Shown one piece after another: positions 1-7,923 of a stretch of 57,322 nucleotides of DNA. This DNA comes from Vibrio proteolyticus NBRC 13287 (GTDB lineage Bacteria; Pseudomonadota; Gammaproteobacteria; Enterobacterales; Vibrionaceae), in the NCBI RefSeq assembly GCF_000467125.1, contig NZ_BATJ01000028.1, positions 1 through 57,322 on the forward strand. The letters are read 5' to 3'. The notes under the pieces were generated by a model that was given only the letters and a program-made list of their open reading frames with translations, did no database searches and was not told where the DNA came from. Position 1 is the stretch's first letter. Every line of letters begins with the position of its first letter. Made by a program: the position numbers and the translations under genes.

Positions 1-99
1 GCGTAAGTTTTTCCCATCGGTGTGAAATTCTTACCGCTTCGGATTTTAGATTTGTTTACTGATTTTTCTATATTACTGATTTTTAATGGTTAGTTTTGT

Positions 100-115
100 T
101 GGCACGGCTTTCGCT
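100..115 (+). promoter_or_regulatory. sigma-54 promoter of the small lipoprotein gene
   Basis: TGGCACGGCTTTCGCT matches the -24/-12 consensus TGGCACGRNNNTTGCW at every defined position except one T in the -12 element. The invariant GG and GC are ten bases apart, as required. The -12 GC lies about 40 bp before the ATG at 153. A sigma-54 activator gene lies about 2 kb downstream. This is a pattern match by eye. Confidence 0.65.
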
Positions 116-152
116 ACCTTGTATTCAACCTCTTCTAATCACTAAGGAGCGT

Positions 153-356
153 ATGATGAAAAAGCGTAATCAAAAAGTATTGATCCCGATGCTAACTCTG
201 ATGCTGAGTGCTGGTCTGGTCGCGTGCAGCGACGACAACAGCGCCGAAGATGTCGGTGAGAAAATCGACCAGGCGGTGACGGACACCGGCAATGCTATCG
301 AAGACAGTTGTGAAAACCTCAAAGAATCGGCCAACGCGCAAGACACGGATTGTTAA
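153..356 (+). CDS. small acidic lipoprotein, 67 residues
   Basis: A predicted envelope lipoprotein of unknown function. The start is the ATG at 153, preceded by AAGGAG; the upstream in-frame extension has no ribosome binding site. The basic N-terminus (MMKKRNQK) is followed by a hydrophobic stretch and the lipobox LVAC, so the lipidated cysteine is about residue 25. The residue after it is serine and the next two are aspartate. The mature part is about 43 residues, acidic and probably helical, with two more cysteines (in DSCEN and at the C-terminus) that could form a disulfide. It resembles in general style the short stress-induced lipoproteins found with BON-domain proteins, but I cannot name a family. 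A sigma-54 promoter lies just upstream, and the phosphatase/lipid-kinase gene follows 77 bp later on the same strand. Confidence 0.75.
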   Translation: MMKKRNQKVLIPMLTLMLSAGLVACSDDNSAEDVGEKIDQAVTDTGNAIEDSCENLKESANAQDTDC

Positions 357-374
357 ATATCCTGTGTGACTGGG

Positions 375-405
375 CTCCCGCTATACTCAATACGTCTGGC
401 GGGAG
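375..405 (+). repeat. inverted repeat between lipoprotein and phosphatase-kinase genes
   Basis: CTCCCGC at 375-381 is complementary to GCGGGAG at 399-405, with a 17-base loop. There is no T-run after it, so it is a poor terminator. It could be an mRNA-stabilising or attenuating hairpin that makes the downstream gene less expressed than the lipoprotein. Confidence 0.35.
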
Positions 406-433
406 TGAATCTGATGGCAAAATGAGGTGAAGA

Positions 434-2080
434 ATGCGGGTTGCAACGTATTACATGATGGGCTGTTTTGGCGCCTTAATTCTGAGTCTGCTTAGCCCTT
501 GGTGGGGATTGAGCCTGGTGATGCTTTGGACGGCGTTGTCACTGGCGCTGGTGGCGTTGGCGTATTACAAAAACAATGGACGTATCTTTCGTAAAAACAG
601 TGACGGCCGAATTCCGAAAGGGGTGCGGGTATTGTTTTGGCCGTTTATGTTGGGGGTGTACGCGTACAACTATCTGGTGCGATCGCGCTCTTCTACGCCC
701 AGCATTCAGCAAATCGAACCCGGGCTTTACCTCGCAGCGCGCCTGACCCCCGCAGATGTTGAGGCGTTGCATCAGTATGAAGTCAAAGCCGTACTGGATG
801 TGACGGCCGAATTTGAAAGCCTCAATATGTCTTTGATGGGCGAGGGGATCGATTACCTCAACGTACCGGTCCTCGACCACGCCTACCCGGAATTTTCCAC
901 CTTGCTTCAGGCGGTGCGTTGGATCGAAGCTCAGCGCAAAAAACAACGCGCCGTGGTGGTGCACTGTGCGCTGGGTCGCGGCCGATCTGTGATGGTCATG
1001 GCCGCCTACTTGCTGGCTCGGTCACCGCAAAGCAGCATTGAGGAAGTGATGCAGCAGATCCAGTCGATCCGTCGCAGGGCACGGCTGAACTCAACGCAGT
1101 ACCGGGCTCTGGAGCGTTACATTGCCAACCAGGAGTTTGGTCTGAGTAAACCCAAAGCGTGGCTGATTGCCAACCCGGTCTCCGGCGGCGGTAAATGGCC
1201 AGCGAACAAAGAGGGCATCATCGTAGCGTTGTCTCCGTATTTCTCTCTGGCGGTGCAAGAAACCAGTGAGCAAGTCTCGGCGGCACAGCTGGCCCGTCAG
1301 GCTTTGCAAGCCAAGCCGGATCTGGTGATCGCTGCCGGGGGCGATGGTACGGTTAACGAGGTGGCGGCCGAATTGGTCGGCAGCTCGGTACGCTTTGGGA
1401 TTCTGCCGCTTGGCACCGCCAACGCTTTATGTCATGCGATGTGGGGAATTCGTTCCAAACTGACGCCTCTGGCCACCGCCTGCGAAGCCATTATTCATGG
1501 CGATACCCGTATGATTGACGTCGCGACCTGTAATCAGCGGATTGCGTTATTGATTGTCGCGGTCGGCTTTGAGCAGCAGATGATCGAGTTTGCCAATCGG
1601 GAAGCGAAGAACAGCGATGGTCAGGTGGCGTATCTGAAAGGCTTTTTAAATGCGGTGACGAATGGCGACAGCATTACGCTCAAGGTCCGCTTTGATCAGG
1701 AAGAAGAGCAGACATTAGAGACACAGAGCATCGTGATCGCCAATGCTGCGCCGTTCAGTACCTTGCTGGCGCAAGGCAGTGGCGAGCCGGACATCAACGA
1801 CGGCAAGCTGGACGTCACCTGGATCCCCAAAGCCGAATTGCCGGGCATGCACGTTCTGTCACTCACCGAACTGGCTGTGGCGGGGGTAACGTCGGAAAAA
1901 TTGGGCAGTTTCACTGAGCACCGTCAGGTGGAATCGGTGCGCATTCAGCATCCTGACGGCCTCAAGTATGTGATTGATGGTGAACTGTTTGAGAGCAGTG
2001 TGCTTGATATTGCGGTGCGCCCGGACGCACTAAAAATCATGTCGCCCAGAGCACCGCAAAGCGGCGAGATCACCCTTTAA
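434..2080 (+). CDS. dual-specificity phosphatase / diacylglycerol-kinase-type lipid kinase fusion
   Basis: This 548-residue protein joins two enzymes. Residues about 8-45 form one or two membrane segments. Residues about 90-232 are a dual-specificity phosphatase domain with the signature HCALGRGRS at 177-185 (nucleophile Cys178); Asp148 is a plausible general acid. Residues about 240-545 are a DAGK_cat/LCB5-YegS-type kinase, with a glycine-rich loop after NPVSGGGK, the nucleotide motif GGDGT at 302-306 and LGTAN at 327-331. The family knowledge suggests phosphorylation of a lipid such as diacylglycerol at the inner membrane; the phosphatase substrate is unknown. An AGGTGA ribosome site precedes the start. 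The gene lies behind the sigma-54-driven lipoprotein gene and may be its operon partner. Its stop codon overlaps that of the convergent activator gene. Confidence 0.85.
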   Translation: MRVATYYMMGCFGALILSLLSPWWGLSLVMLWTALSLALVALAYYKNNGRIFRKNSDGRIPKGVRVLFWPFMLGVYAYNYLVRSRSSTPSIQQIEPGLYLAARLTPADVEALHQYEVKAVLDVTAEFESLNMSLMGEGIDYLNVPVLDHAYPEFSTLLQAVRWIEAQRKKQRAVVVHCALGRGRSVMVMAAYLLARSPQSSIEEVMQQIQSIRRRARLNSTQYRALERYIANQEFGLSKPKAWLIANPVSGGGKWPANKEGIIVALSPYFSLAVQETSEQVSAAQLARQALQAKPDLVIAAGGDGTVNEVAAELVGSSVRFGILPLGTANALCHAMWGIRSKLTPLATACEAIIHGDTRMIDVATCNQRIALLIVAVGFEQQMIEFANREAKNSDGQVAYLKGFLNAVTNGDSITLKVRFDQEEEQTLETQSIVIANAAPFSTLLAQGSGEPDINDGKLDVTWIPKAELPGMHVLSLTELAVAGVTSEKLGSFTEHRQVESVRIQHPDGLKYVIDGELFESSVLDIAVRPDALKIMSPRAPQSGEITL

Positions 2081-3429
2081 CTTTTGGCCTGATAGCGTTC
2101 CAGTTTGTTGTACAGAGTTTTGACACTGATACCGAGATCGGACGCGGTCTCGGTTTTATTGCCTTGATTTTCTTGCAAGGTATTGAAAATGGCTGCTTTT
2201 TCAATCTCTTCCAGTGCGACGCCAGCAGGAATCGCGGCTTCCAGCCTCGACGGCGATTGCAGTGGCGGTGCATCGAACACCAGATGGTGTGACTCAATCT
2301 GTTGATCCGCCAGTATGTACGCCCGTTCAATACAGTGTTTCAGCTCACGGACATTCCCCGGCCAGTCGTGCGTTGCCAGCGCGTCAATGGCTTGAGGCGA
2401 GATGGCTTTACTTTGCTGCTCTTCGGCATTACGGTGGGCGAGAAAATGCTGCGCCAGACCGCTGATGTCATCGCCCCGCTCACGCAGTGGTGGTACATGG
2501 ATTGGAAAATGCGCCAGGCGAAAATACAGATCTTCGCGAAAGCGTCCCTCTTCGATCGCTTGCTGAGGATCGCGGTTAGTGGCCGCCACGACCCGGACAT
2601 TGGCGCGACAGCTTTGTTGGCTGCCCACCGGGCGGTATTCCCCGCTTTCCAGCACGCGCAACAGCTTGACCTGATGCTCCAGCGGCATTTCGGTCACCTC
2701 ATCGAGAAACAACGTACCGCCTTCGGCCTGACGAAAAACACCCGCGTGGGTTTTGTTGGCGCCGGTGAAGGCGCCTTTTTCGTGTCCGAACAGCTCACTG
2801 TCCACCAACTCCGGGCTGATCGCTCCGCAGTTGATGGCGATGAAAGGCTGCTGAGTTCGCGCGCTGGCAAGGTGAAGGGTATTGGCCACCAGTTCCTTAC
2901 CCGCACCGCTTTCACCGACGATCAGCACGTTGGATTCGGTTTTCGCTACCCGGCGCAGTGTGCGATACATGGTGTGCATTTCTCGGGATGATCCGACCAG
3001 CAGACCAAATTGATCCAGCGGACTGGCCTGAACTGCGGCCGTTGGCGGACCAGATTGGTGCTGTTCAAAGTGGCGAGCTATGTCGCTCAGGGTATCATGC
3101 AGTAGTTCGTGATTGAGTGGGTGGCGAAAGTGGAACACACTGCCGCTCAACATTAATTGATCAATGTGCGGATTGGGAGTGCCGTCGCTGAGCAGGATCA
3201 CGTCGGTGTCGGTGACTACGTGGGAGGCGGCCAACTCGGTCAGTTCATTAGCCGAGAAATAACGGGTATCCAGTAGCGCCACGTCGGTATCAGCCTGCTC
3301 AAGCTGACTCAGCCAGTGTGTCTGGCCGTTTGCCTCGATAAGGGAAAATTGCGACAACACGCCGTTGCGGGTCAGAGCGTCAACATGCTGAGGATCGGAG
3401 AGTAACACGAACAAAGTAGGCAGAGACAT
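2077..3429 (-). CDS. sigma-54-dependent enhancer-binding protein (AAA+ / Fis-type HTH)
   Basis: A 450-residue transcription activator that would remodel sigma-54 RNA polymerase. The ATG at 3429 is chosen because AAGGAA sits just before it; a longer in-frame reading has no such site. The N-terminal ~120 residues look like a receiver fold, with Asp in LLDTRYF as a possible phosphorylation site, but the usual Lys-Pro pair is replaced by RHPL, so control by phosphorylation is doubtful. The central AAA+ domain has Walker A (GESGAGKE), the sigma-54-contacting loop GAFTGA and Walker B (GGTLFLDEV). The C-terminus has a Fis-type helix-turn-helix (LGISVKTLYNKL). No histidine kinase gene is adjacent. 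Sigma-54 promoters on both sides point to local targets. The specific family member is not recognised. Confidence 0.9.
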   Translation of the reverse strand: MSLPTLFVLLSDPQHVDALTRNGVLSQFSLIEANGQTHWLSQLEQADTDVALLDTRYFSANELTELAASHVVTDTDVILLSDGTPNPHIDQLMLSGSVFHFRHPLNHELLHDTLSDIARHFEQHQSGPPTAAVQASPLDQFGLLVGSSREMHTMYRTLRRVAKTESNVLIVGESGAGKELVANTLHLASARTQQPFIAINCGAISPELVDSELFGHEKGAFTGANKTHAGVFRQAEGGTLFLDEVTEMPLEHQVKLLRVLESGEYRPVGSQQSCRANVRVVAATNRDPQQAIEEGRFREDLYFRLAHFPIHVPPLRERGDDISGLAQHFLAHRNAEEQQSKAISPQAIDALATHDWPGNVRELKHCIERAYILADQQIESHHLVFDAPPLQSPSRLEAAIPAGVALEEIEKAAIFNTLQENQGNKTETASDLGISVKTLYNKLERYQAKS

Positions 3430-3445
3430 GCACGGTTCCTTTGCG

Positions 3446-3461
3446 GTGAATGAACCTTCAC
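3446..3461. promoter_or_regulatory. inverted repeat between divergent activator and small-protein genes
   Basis: GTGAA and TTCAC are separated by six bases in the short space between the divergent activator gene and the gene at 3586. The position, about 70-85 bp upstream of a weak sigma-54-like promoter, would suit an enhancer site for the activator. This is inference; a loosely similar GTGAA/TTAC arrangement occurs near position 20, before the lipoprotein promoter. Confidence 0.3.
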
Positions 3462-3528
3462 TGTATGTAATCGGATGCATTCTCTCAAGCGGCGCGCTGT
3501 GTTTTTAACCGCAGTTTTACGTATAAGT

Positions 3529-3544
3529 TGGTATAAAGATTGTT
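3529..3544 (+). promoter_or_regulatory. weak sigma-54-like promoter
   Basis: TGGTATAAAGATTGTT fits the relaxed -24 pattern TGGYRYR and has TTG at -12, but T replaces the normally invariant C. Its distance to the downstream start codon (about 42 bp) is almost the same as at the lipoprotein gene. Treat it as possible only. Confidence 0.35.
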
Positions 3545-3585
3545 TGTCATCTCAGAGTGAGAGAAATAACAGCCAGGAGGTGGAA

Positions 3586-3990
3586 GTGACTCAGGAGAAC
3601 GAAAGCGTTGTTTCGCTGGCCGATGCTCATCAAGTGCGCTTGGTCATGGCGTGGTTGCAGGCCAGCCTCAACCACGCCAGAGTGCAGTGGCACGCCACCA
3701 CGCACAACCACAGTCTGCAGCGCTCATTGGCGAGGCTGATGAGCCTGAAGCGTCAGGCCATCCGTGCGCTGGGCAAAGAGTTGGGAGGCTGCCAGCCAGT
3801 GTATCTGGTGACGTCGCACTGCGAGGGAATGCCGGCGTTGATGGAACAAAACCGGCTACTGATTCGCCGTGCGCGTCAGGTCAGTAAAACCTTGCAAGAT
3901 AAGAGACTGATTCACATGGTGTCGTATTGGATTGCGGCGTTGCAGATGGAAGTGGAAACCGCAGCACTGACTTGGCGACGTTTGCGCTGA
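3586..3990 (+). CDS. small helical protein of unknown function
   Basis: The likely start is the GTG at 3586, because CAGGAGG lies five bases before it; this gives 135 residues. A longer reading from 3475 would overlap the promoter region of the divergent activator gene. The sequence is rich in Leu, Arg, Gln and His without signal peptide or membrane segments, and looks like a soluble four-helix protein. Two segments with regular heptad-like spacing surround a short break (GGCQPVYLV). I do not recognise a family; a stress-related helical-bundle protein (DUF2383-like) is one possibility. It lies between the sigma-54 activator and the BON-domain gene. Confidence 0.65.
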   Translation: MTQENESVVSLADAHQVRLVMAWLQASLNHARVQWHATTHNHSLQRSLARLMSLKRQAIRALGKELGGCQPVYLVTSHCEGMPALMEQNRLLIRRARQVSKTLQDKRLIHMVSYWIAALQMEVETAALTWRRLR

Positions 3991-4094
3991 GCGCGTATAA
4001 AAGTTACCTCCGGACAGGAATTTTTTTCATAGCTCGGCGAGCAGTGTGGTTTAAGTTTTGTTTTAAGTAGTTGATTTATAATTATTTGATTGAT

Positions 4095-4110
4095 TGGCAC
4101 GCCTTTGGCA
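4095..4110 (+). promoter_or_regulatory. sigma-54 promoter of the BON-domain gene
   Basis: TGGCACGCCTTTGGCA has a perfect TGGCACG -24 element and the invariant GC at the correct ten-base spacing. It has one mismatch in the -12 element (TGGC for TTGC). Transcription would start near 4121, leaving a leader of about 45 bases before the ATG at 4165. Confidence 0.65.
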
Positions 4111-4164
4111 TAGATACAAATGGACATTTTATATTTGTATGACCAGACCACAGAGGAGACGAAC

Positions 4165-4719
4165 ATGAAATTTTCAACGTTAACTCAAGCGCTTATTCTG
4201 ACTCTTGGCGTGAGTGTATTCAGTGCCAGCGCGGCGGACAGCAATCAGTGGAAAGACAGTGCGCAGGATGGCTGGATCGACGGCAAAGCCGAGGCGACGC
4301 TGCTGTTTAATGGCAATCTGAACAGCTTTGATATCAATACCGATGTGAAACAAGGGGTGGTGTATCTGACCGGTAATGTGGACAGTGATGTCGACAAACG
4401 CCTGGCCGGTGAGCTGGTGCGCAACATAGATGGGGTAAAAAAGGTCGACAACCAACTGACGGTAATGGATGAGAAGCAGCAGAGCAGTGATCTGAAACAG
4501 GATCTGGTGGACTCAAAAATTGCCACCGTAGTCAAAACTTCCTTGTTGCTCGAGCCGGATGTGAACGGTTCGGACATCAATGTTGATGTTGAGCAGGGTG
4601 TGGTTACCCTCAAAGGGGAAGTGGAATCGGACGCTATGCGTCAGCTCGCATTGCTGCTGGCGAAGCATACCGATGACGTGAAAAAGGTCGATGATCAGCT
4701 CAACGTGGTCACCCAGTAA
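4165..4719 (+). CDS. periplasmic two-BON-domain protein (OsmY-like)
   Basis: The 184-residue product starts at the ATG at 4165, behind an AGAGGAG site. A signal peptide (MKFSTLTQALILTLGVSV...) ends at about residue 23 after SASA, so the protein is probably periplasmic. Two BON domains follow, at about residues 38-100 and 115-183. Each has the typical pattern of a helix, then VxxGxVxLxGxV, then a closing VKKVDxxLxV strand (VKQGVVYLTGNV and VEQGVVTLKGEV). BON proteins such as OsmY and DolP bind membranes or anionic phospholipid and respond to osmotic or envelope stress. Here expression is probably driven by the sigma-54 promoter just upstream. Confidence 0.88.
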   Translation: MKFSTLTQALILTLGVSVFSASAADSNQWKDSAQDGWIDGKAEATLLFNGNLNSFDINTDVKQGVVYLTGNVDSDVDKRLAGELVRNIDGVKKVDNQLTVMDEKQQSSDLKQDLVDSKIATVVKTSLLLEPDVNGSDINVDVEQGVVTLKGEVESDAMRQLALLLAKHTDDVKKVDDQLNVVTQ

Positions 4720-4765
4720 TCATTCCAATCGTTGCCGCAGCACACGTTGCGGACACAACACGAAA

Positions 4766-4788
4766 GGCGCTCTTAGAGCGCCTTTTTT
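4766..4788 (+). terminator. rho-independent terminator after the BON gene
   Basis: A seven-base-pair stem, GGCGCTC/GAGCGCC with a TTA loop, is followed by six T. It separates the BON gene from the convergent lysR-type gene. Confidence 0.85.
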
Positions 4789-4795
4789 ATGCGCG

Positions 4796-5692
4796 TTACC
4801 CTTTGCACCAGCACAGCGGAACCTGCTGTTGTAGGGCGTCCAGTAACACCGACAGACGCAATGGGTGGCGACCTGCCGGGGTATAGCAGGTGATAGCGAC
4901 CGGTTCGGACAACCAGCTGTCGAGACAAGGAACGATGCGTCCCGGATGGTGGCGCTGGTAACCCTGCACGGTCCAGGTAGGCAGCAGGCCAATGCCGTGT
5001 CCGTTGGCGATCGCATCAATCTGCAACGCCACGTTGTCGCTGTGCAGGCGGCTGGAGAGCGGCTCGAGCTTAAACTCGCCGTGCTCACTGTGGTGAAGCG
5101 TCAACTCACGTTCGCGCAGGCAACCGAAATCGATCCATGGGTGACGATGCAATTCCTGAGGAGACGTCAACTGGCCATGCTGACGCAGATACTCCGGCGA
5201 TGCGTAAGGCGCATAGCGCCAGTAACCCAGTGTTTCTTCGCGCCATTCGAGTGAGGGGCAAGGCCCGACCCACAGCACCAGATCCGGCTCATTATGGGTG
5301 CTGTTTACATCGCTGCTCAAGCGGATTTTGACGTCCGGATTCTCACTCAGGAACTGATTGAGTACGCCACTGAGCCAACTGCGCACTAAAGCGGCGTGAC
5401 ACACGATGTGCAGTTGTCCGGAGATTTTGTTGTTCAACCCCTGCAGCGCATCCTGACTCTCATCGGCCAGCTCCAGCATCTGCCGGCTGTAACGGGCGAA
5501 GATTTTGCCGGCTTTGGTCAGTACCAGCCGGTTGCCTTGCCGGGCGGTCAATGCCTGACCGACGTCTTCTTCTAATTGCGCCAAACGGCGGCTGATGGTC
5601 GATTTCGGTTGATTCAGAGCTTTGGCTGCCGACGTCAGACTTTTGTGCTGGTTGAGCGCATCAAAAGCCCGGATAGCCGCGAGGTCATGCAT
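4796..5692 (-). CDS. irgB: LysR-family activator IrgB
   Basis: A 298-residue LysR-type regulator with an N-terminal winged helix-turn-helix (about residues 1-60; SLTSAAKALNQPKSTISRRLAQLE) and a C-terminal effector-binding domain. It is divergent from an IrgA-type receptor gene with a 136-bp gap. This is the arrangement known in V. cholerae, where IrgB activates irgA under low iron; the length is also what I recall for IrgB. The intergenic Fur box would make both genes iron-regulated. The assignment rests on family plus position. Confidence 0.85.
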   Translation of the reverse strand: MHDLAAIRAFDALNQHKSLTSAAKALNQPKSTISRRLAQLEEDVGQALTARQGNRLVLTKAGKIFARYSRQMLELADESQDALQGLNNKISGQLHIVCHAALVRSWLSGVLNQFLSENPDVKIRLSSDVNSTHNEPDLVLWVGPCPSLEWREETLGYWRYAPYASPEYLRQHGQLTSPQELHRHPWIDFGCLRERELTLHHSEHGEFKLEPLSSRLHSDNVALQIDAIANGHGIGLLPTWTVQGYQRHHPGRIVPCLDSWLSEPVAITCYTPAGRHPLRLSVLLDALQQQVPLCWCKG

Positions 5693-5793
5693 CTTTTACT
5701 CCTCATGCTGTGCAGTGACCAAGTTCCATTTATGGGAAGAGTCATTCCATAACTCTGTCTATGCATCGCTGTCTATTTGTGAATAATCGTTTC

Positions 5794-5812
5794 GAAAATA
5801 ATAATCATTATC
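5794..5812. promoter_or_regulatory. Fur box upstream of irgA
   Basis: GAAAATAATAATCATTATC matches the 19-bp Fur consensus GATAATGATAATCATTATC at 17 positions. It lies just before the irgA ribosome site, between irgB and irgA, as expected for iron-repressed transcription. Confidence 0.85.
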
Positions 5813-5828
5813 AATAATGGAGTTCAAG

Positions 5829-7784
5829 ATGTCCACTATTAAACTGCCGGCCGCAGGTTCTGCCGGCATGTTGGCTCTGTTGGCCATTCCTCAGGTCCAC
5901 GCCGATTCTGCAACCAAACCCGAAACTGTGGTGGTAACCGCTTCCGGTTTCGAACAAAGTCAGGCCGATGCTCCGGCCAGTATCAGCGTGGTAACGCGCG
6001 AAGAGCTTGAGTCCCGTTACTACCGTGATATTACCGACGCACTGAAGAGCGTGCCGGGTGTGGTGGTGACTGGCGGTGGAGATACCACTGACATCAGCAT
6101 CCGCGGGATGGGGTCGAAATACACCCTGATCCTGGTGGACGGCAAACGTCAGAGTACCCGCGAAACGCGTCCGAACAGCGACGGCCCGGGTATTGAGCAG
6201 GGGTGGCTGCCACCGTTGCAGGCGATTGAACGTATCGAAGTCATCCGTGGCCCGATGTCGACACTCTACGGTTCGGACGCGATCGGTGGTGTGATCAACA
6301 TTATTACGCGCAAAGACAGCCAAAGCTGGAACGGTAATATCCAGCTCGGAACGGTGATCCAGGAAGACCGCAAATCGGGTAACGAACAGAGCGCTAATTT
6401 CTATTTGAACGGCCCGCTTTCTGACGCTCTGTCGCTCCAAGTTTACGGCCAGTATACCCAGCGTAACGAGGACGATATTCCTCACGGCTATGAAGACAAA
6501 AGCCTGCAGAGCCTGACGTCGAAACTGACTTATCATTTGAATGACCGTCATTCGTTCCAGTTAGAAGGCGGGACGTCGGCGCAGGATCGCCGCGGCAATG
6601 TGGGTCATTCGGTTCCGACCAGCGGTTGTCGCGGTGAGTGTGAAGACAGCGAAAATGAATACCGTCGTAACTATGTGGCTCTGAGCCACAGCGGTGACTG
6701 GCAGGAATGGGGGTATTCGGAAACTTACCTGCAGCGTGAAGACAGCCGCAATAAGTCGCGTAAGATGGAGATTGAGAACACCACCTTTAAATCCAGCCTG
6801 GTGACGACCCTGTCATCCCATGTGCTGACGACCGGTATCGAAGCCACGCACGCTAAACTCAATGATGAGACTTCAAATGAAGCATCCAGCCAGTCGAAAA
6901 TTTCGAACAGCCAGTGGGCGTTGTTTGTGGAAGACGAGTGGACCATCATTGATCCGTTCAGCCTGACGTTAGGCGGACGTGTCGATCATGATGAAAACTA
7001 CGGCACGCACTTTAGTCCGCGTGCATACGGTGTGTGGAGTATCGATTCTGACTGGACGCTCAAGGGTGGCGTAGCGACCGGTTTCCGTTCACCGCAGCTG
7101 CGTGAAATAGCACCAGGCTGGGCGCAGGTCAGCCGTGGCGGCAACATTTACGGTAACCCGGATCTGGAGCCGGAAAAATCGATCAATAAAGAGATCAGCC
7201 TGATGTATCAGGGGGAATACGGGATTGATGCGTCACTGACCTTGTTCCACAACGACTTCAAAGACAAGATCACTCGCGTGGTATGTCCGGCATCGGTCTG
7301 TACCGACGGCGCCAACGAGTGGGGCTCGGATCCAACTTACCGCATCAACGTGGATGAAGCGGTGACACAAGGGGTGGAAGCGACGTTTGCGATGCCACTG
7401 ACGGAGACGGTTTATCTGAGCACCAGCTACACCTACACCGATTCTGAACAGAAAACCGGTGAATACAAAGGTCAGCCACTGCAACAACTGCCGAAGCACC
7501 TGTTCAATGCCGATCTGAGCTGGCAGGCGACTGCCAAGCTGGAGAGCTGGGCGAAGCTGACCTACCGTGGCAAAGAGATGGATCCGACCACCGGACCCTC
7601 GTCGGGTAGCCTGATTGAGCCGGCGTACACGTTTGTGGATACCGGTGTGACGTACCGTCTGACGCACAACACCACGTTGAAAGCGGCGATCTACAACCTG
7701 TTTGATGAAGAGATCAGCTACGAAGAGTACGGGTACATTGAAGATGGCCGTCGTTACTGGCTGGGTCTGGATGTCGCGTTCTGA
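5829..7784 (+). CDS. irgA: TonB-dependent outer-membrane siderophore receptor IrgA
   Basis: A 651-residue outer-membrane receptor. The ATG at 5829 is preferred over that at 5817 because GGAG lies six bases before it and the resulting signal peptide (to about residue 25, PQVHA) is normal. A TonB box (ETVVVTA) follows, then a plug domain to about residue 155 (SIRGMG, VDGK, IEVIRGPMSTLYGSDAIGG), then a 22-strand-type barrel ending in a terminal Phe. IrgA in V. cholerae takes up ferric enterobactin-type catechol siderophores, and this protein has the same size and the same divergent irgB. Exact ligand cannot be read from sequence. Regulation by Fur (box at 5794) and IrgB is likely. Confidence 0.88.
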   Translation: MSTIKLPAAGSAGMLALLAIPQVHADSATKPETVVVTASGFEQSQADAPASISVVTREELESRYYRDITDALKSVPGVVVTGGGDTTDISIRGMGSKYTLILVDGKRQSTRETRPNSDGPGIEQGWLPPLQAIERIEVIRGPMSTLYGSDAIGGVINIITRKDSQSWNGNIQLGTVIQEDRKSGNEQSANFYLNGPLSDALSLQVYGQYTQRNEDDIPHGYEDKSLQSLTSKLTYHLNDRHSFQLEGGTSAQDRRGNVGHSVPTSGCRGECEDSENEYRRNYVALSHSGDWQEWGYSETYLQREDSRNKSRKMEIENTTFKSSLVTTLSSHVLTTGIEATHAKLNDETSNEASSQSKISNSQWALFVEDEWTIIDPFSLTLGGRVDHDENYGTHFSPRAYGVWSIDSDWTLKGGVATGFRSPQLREIAPGWAQVSRGGNIYGNPDLEPEKSINKEISLMYQGEYGIDASLTLFHNDFKDKITRVVCPASVCTDGANEWGSDPTYRINVDEAVTQGVEATFAMPLTETVYLSTSYTYTDSEQKTGEYKGQPLQQLPKHLFNADLSWQATAKLESWAKLTYRGKEMDPTTGPSSGSLIEPAYTFVDTGVTYRLTHNTTLKAAIYNLFDEEISYEEYGYIEDGRRYWLGLDVAF

Positions 7785-7810
7785 GCACTGAGGCTCGATC
7801 ACGGAACTGA

Positions 7811-7841
7811 ACACAGGCCGGAATGTATTCCGGCCTGTTTT
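7811..7841 (+). terminator. rho-independent terminator after irgA
   Basis: A 12-bp perfect stem (ACAGGCCGGAAT with ATTCCGGCCTGT) with a two-base centre is followed by TTTTGC. Confidence 0.85.
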
Positions 7842-7923
7842 GCGTTGGTCTGTTCACTCATTCAACGGATGCGCTTTGGTCTGGTATCGGTTAGTATCTG
7901 GGGCACGAAAATGATGTAGAGCG

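Noticed and set aside
2302..2991. 229-codon open frame on the plus strand within the enhancer-binding protein gene
   Set aside because: The AAA+ motifs on the minus strand are complete; the plus-strand frame has no motif.
5811..6551. 246-codon open frame antisense to irgA
   Set aside because: It lies over the signal-peptide and plug region of a well-supported receptor gene and reads as a shadow.
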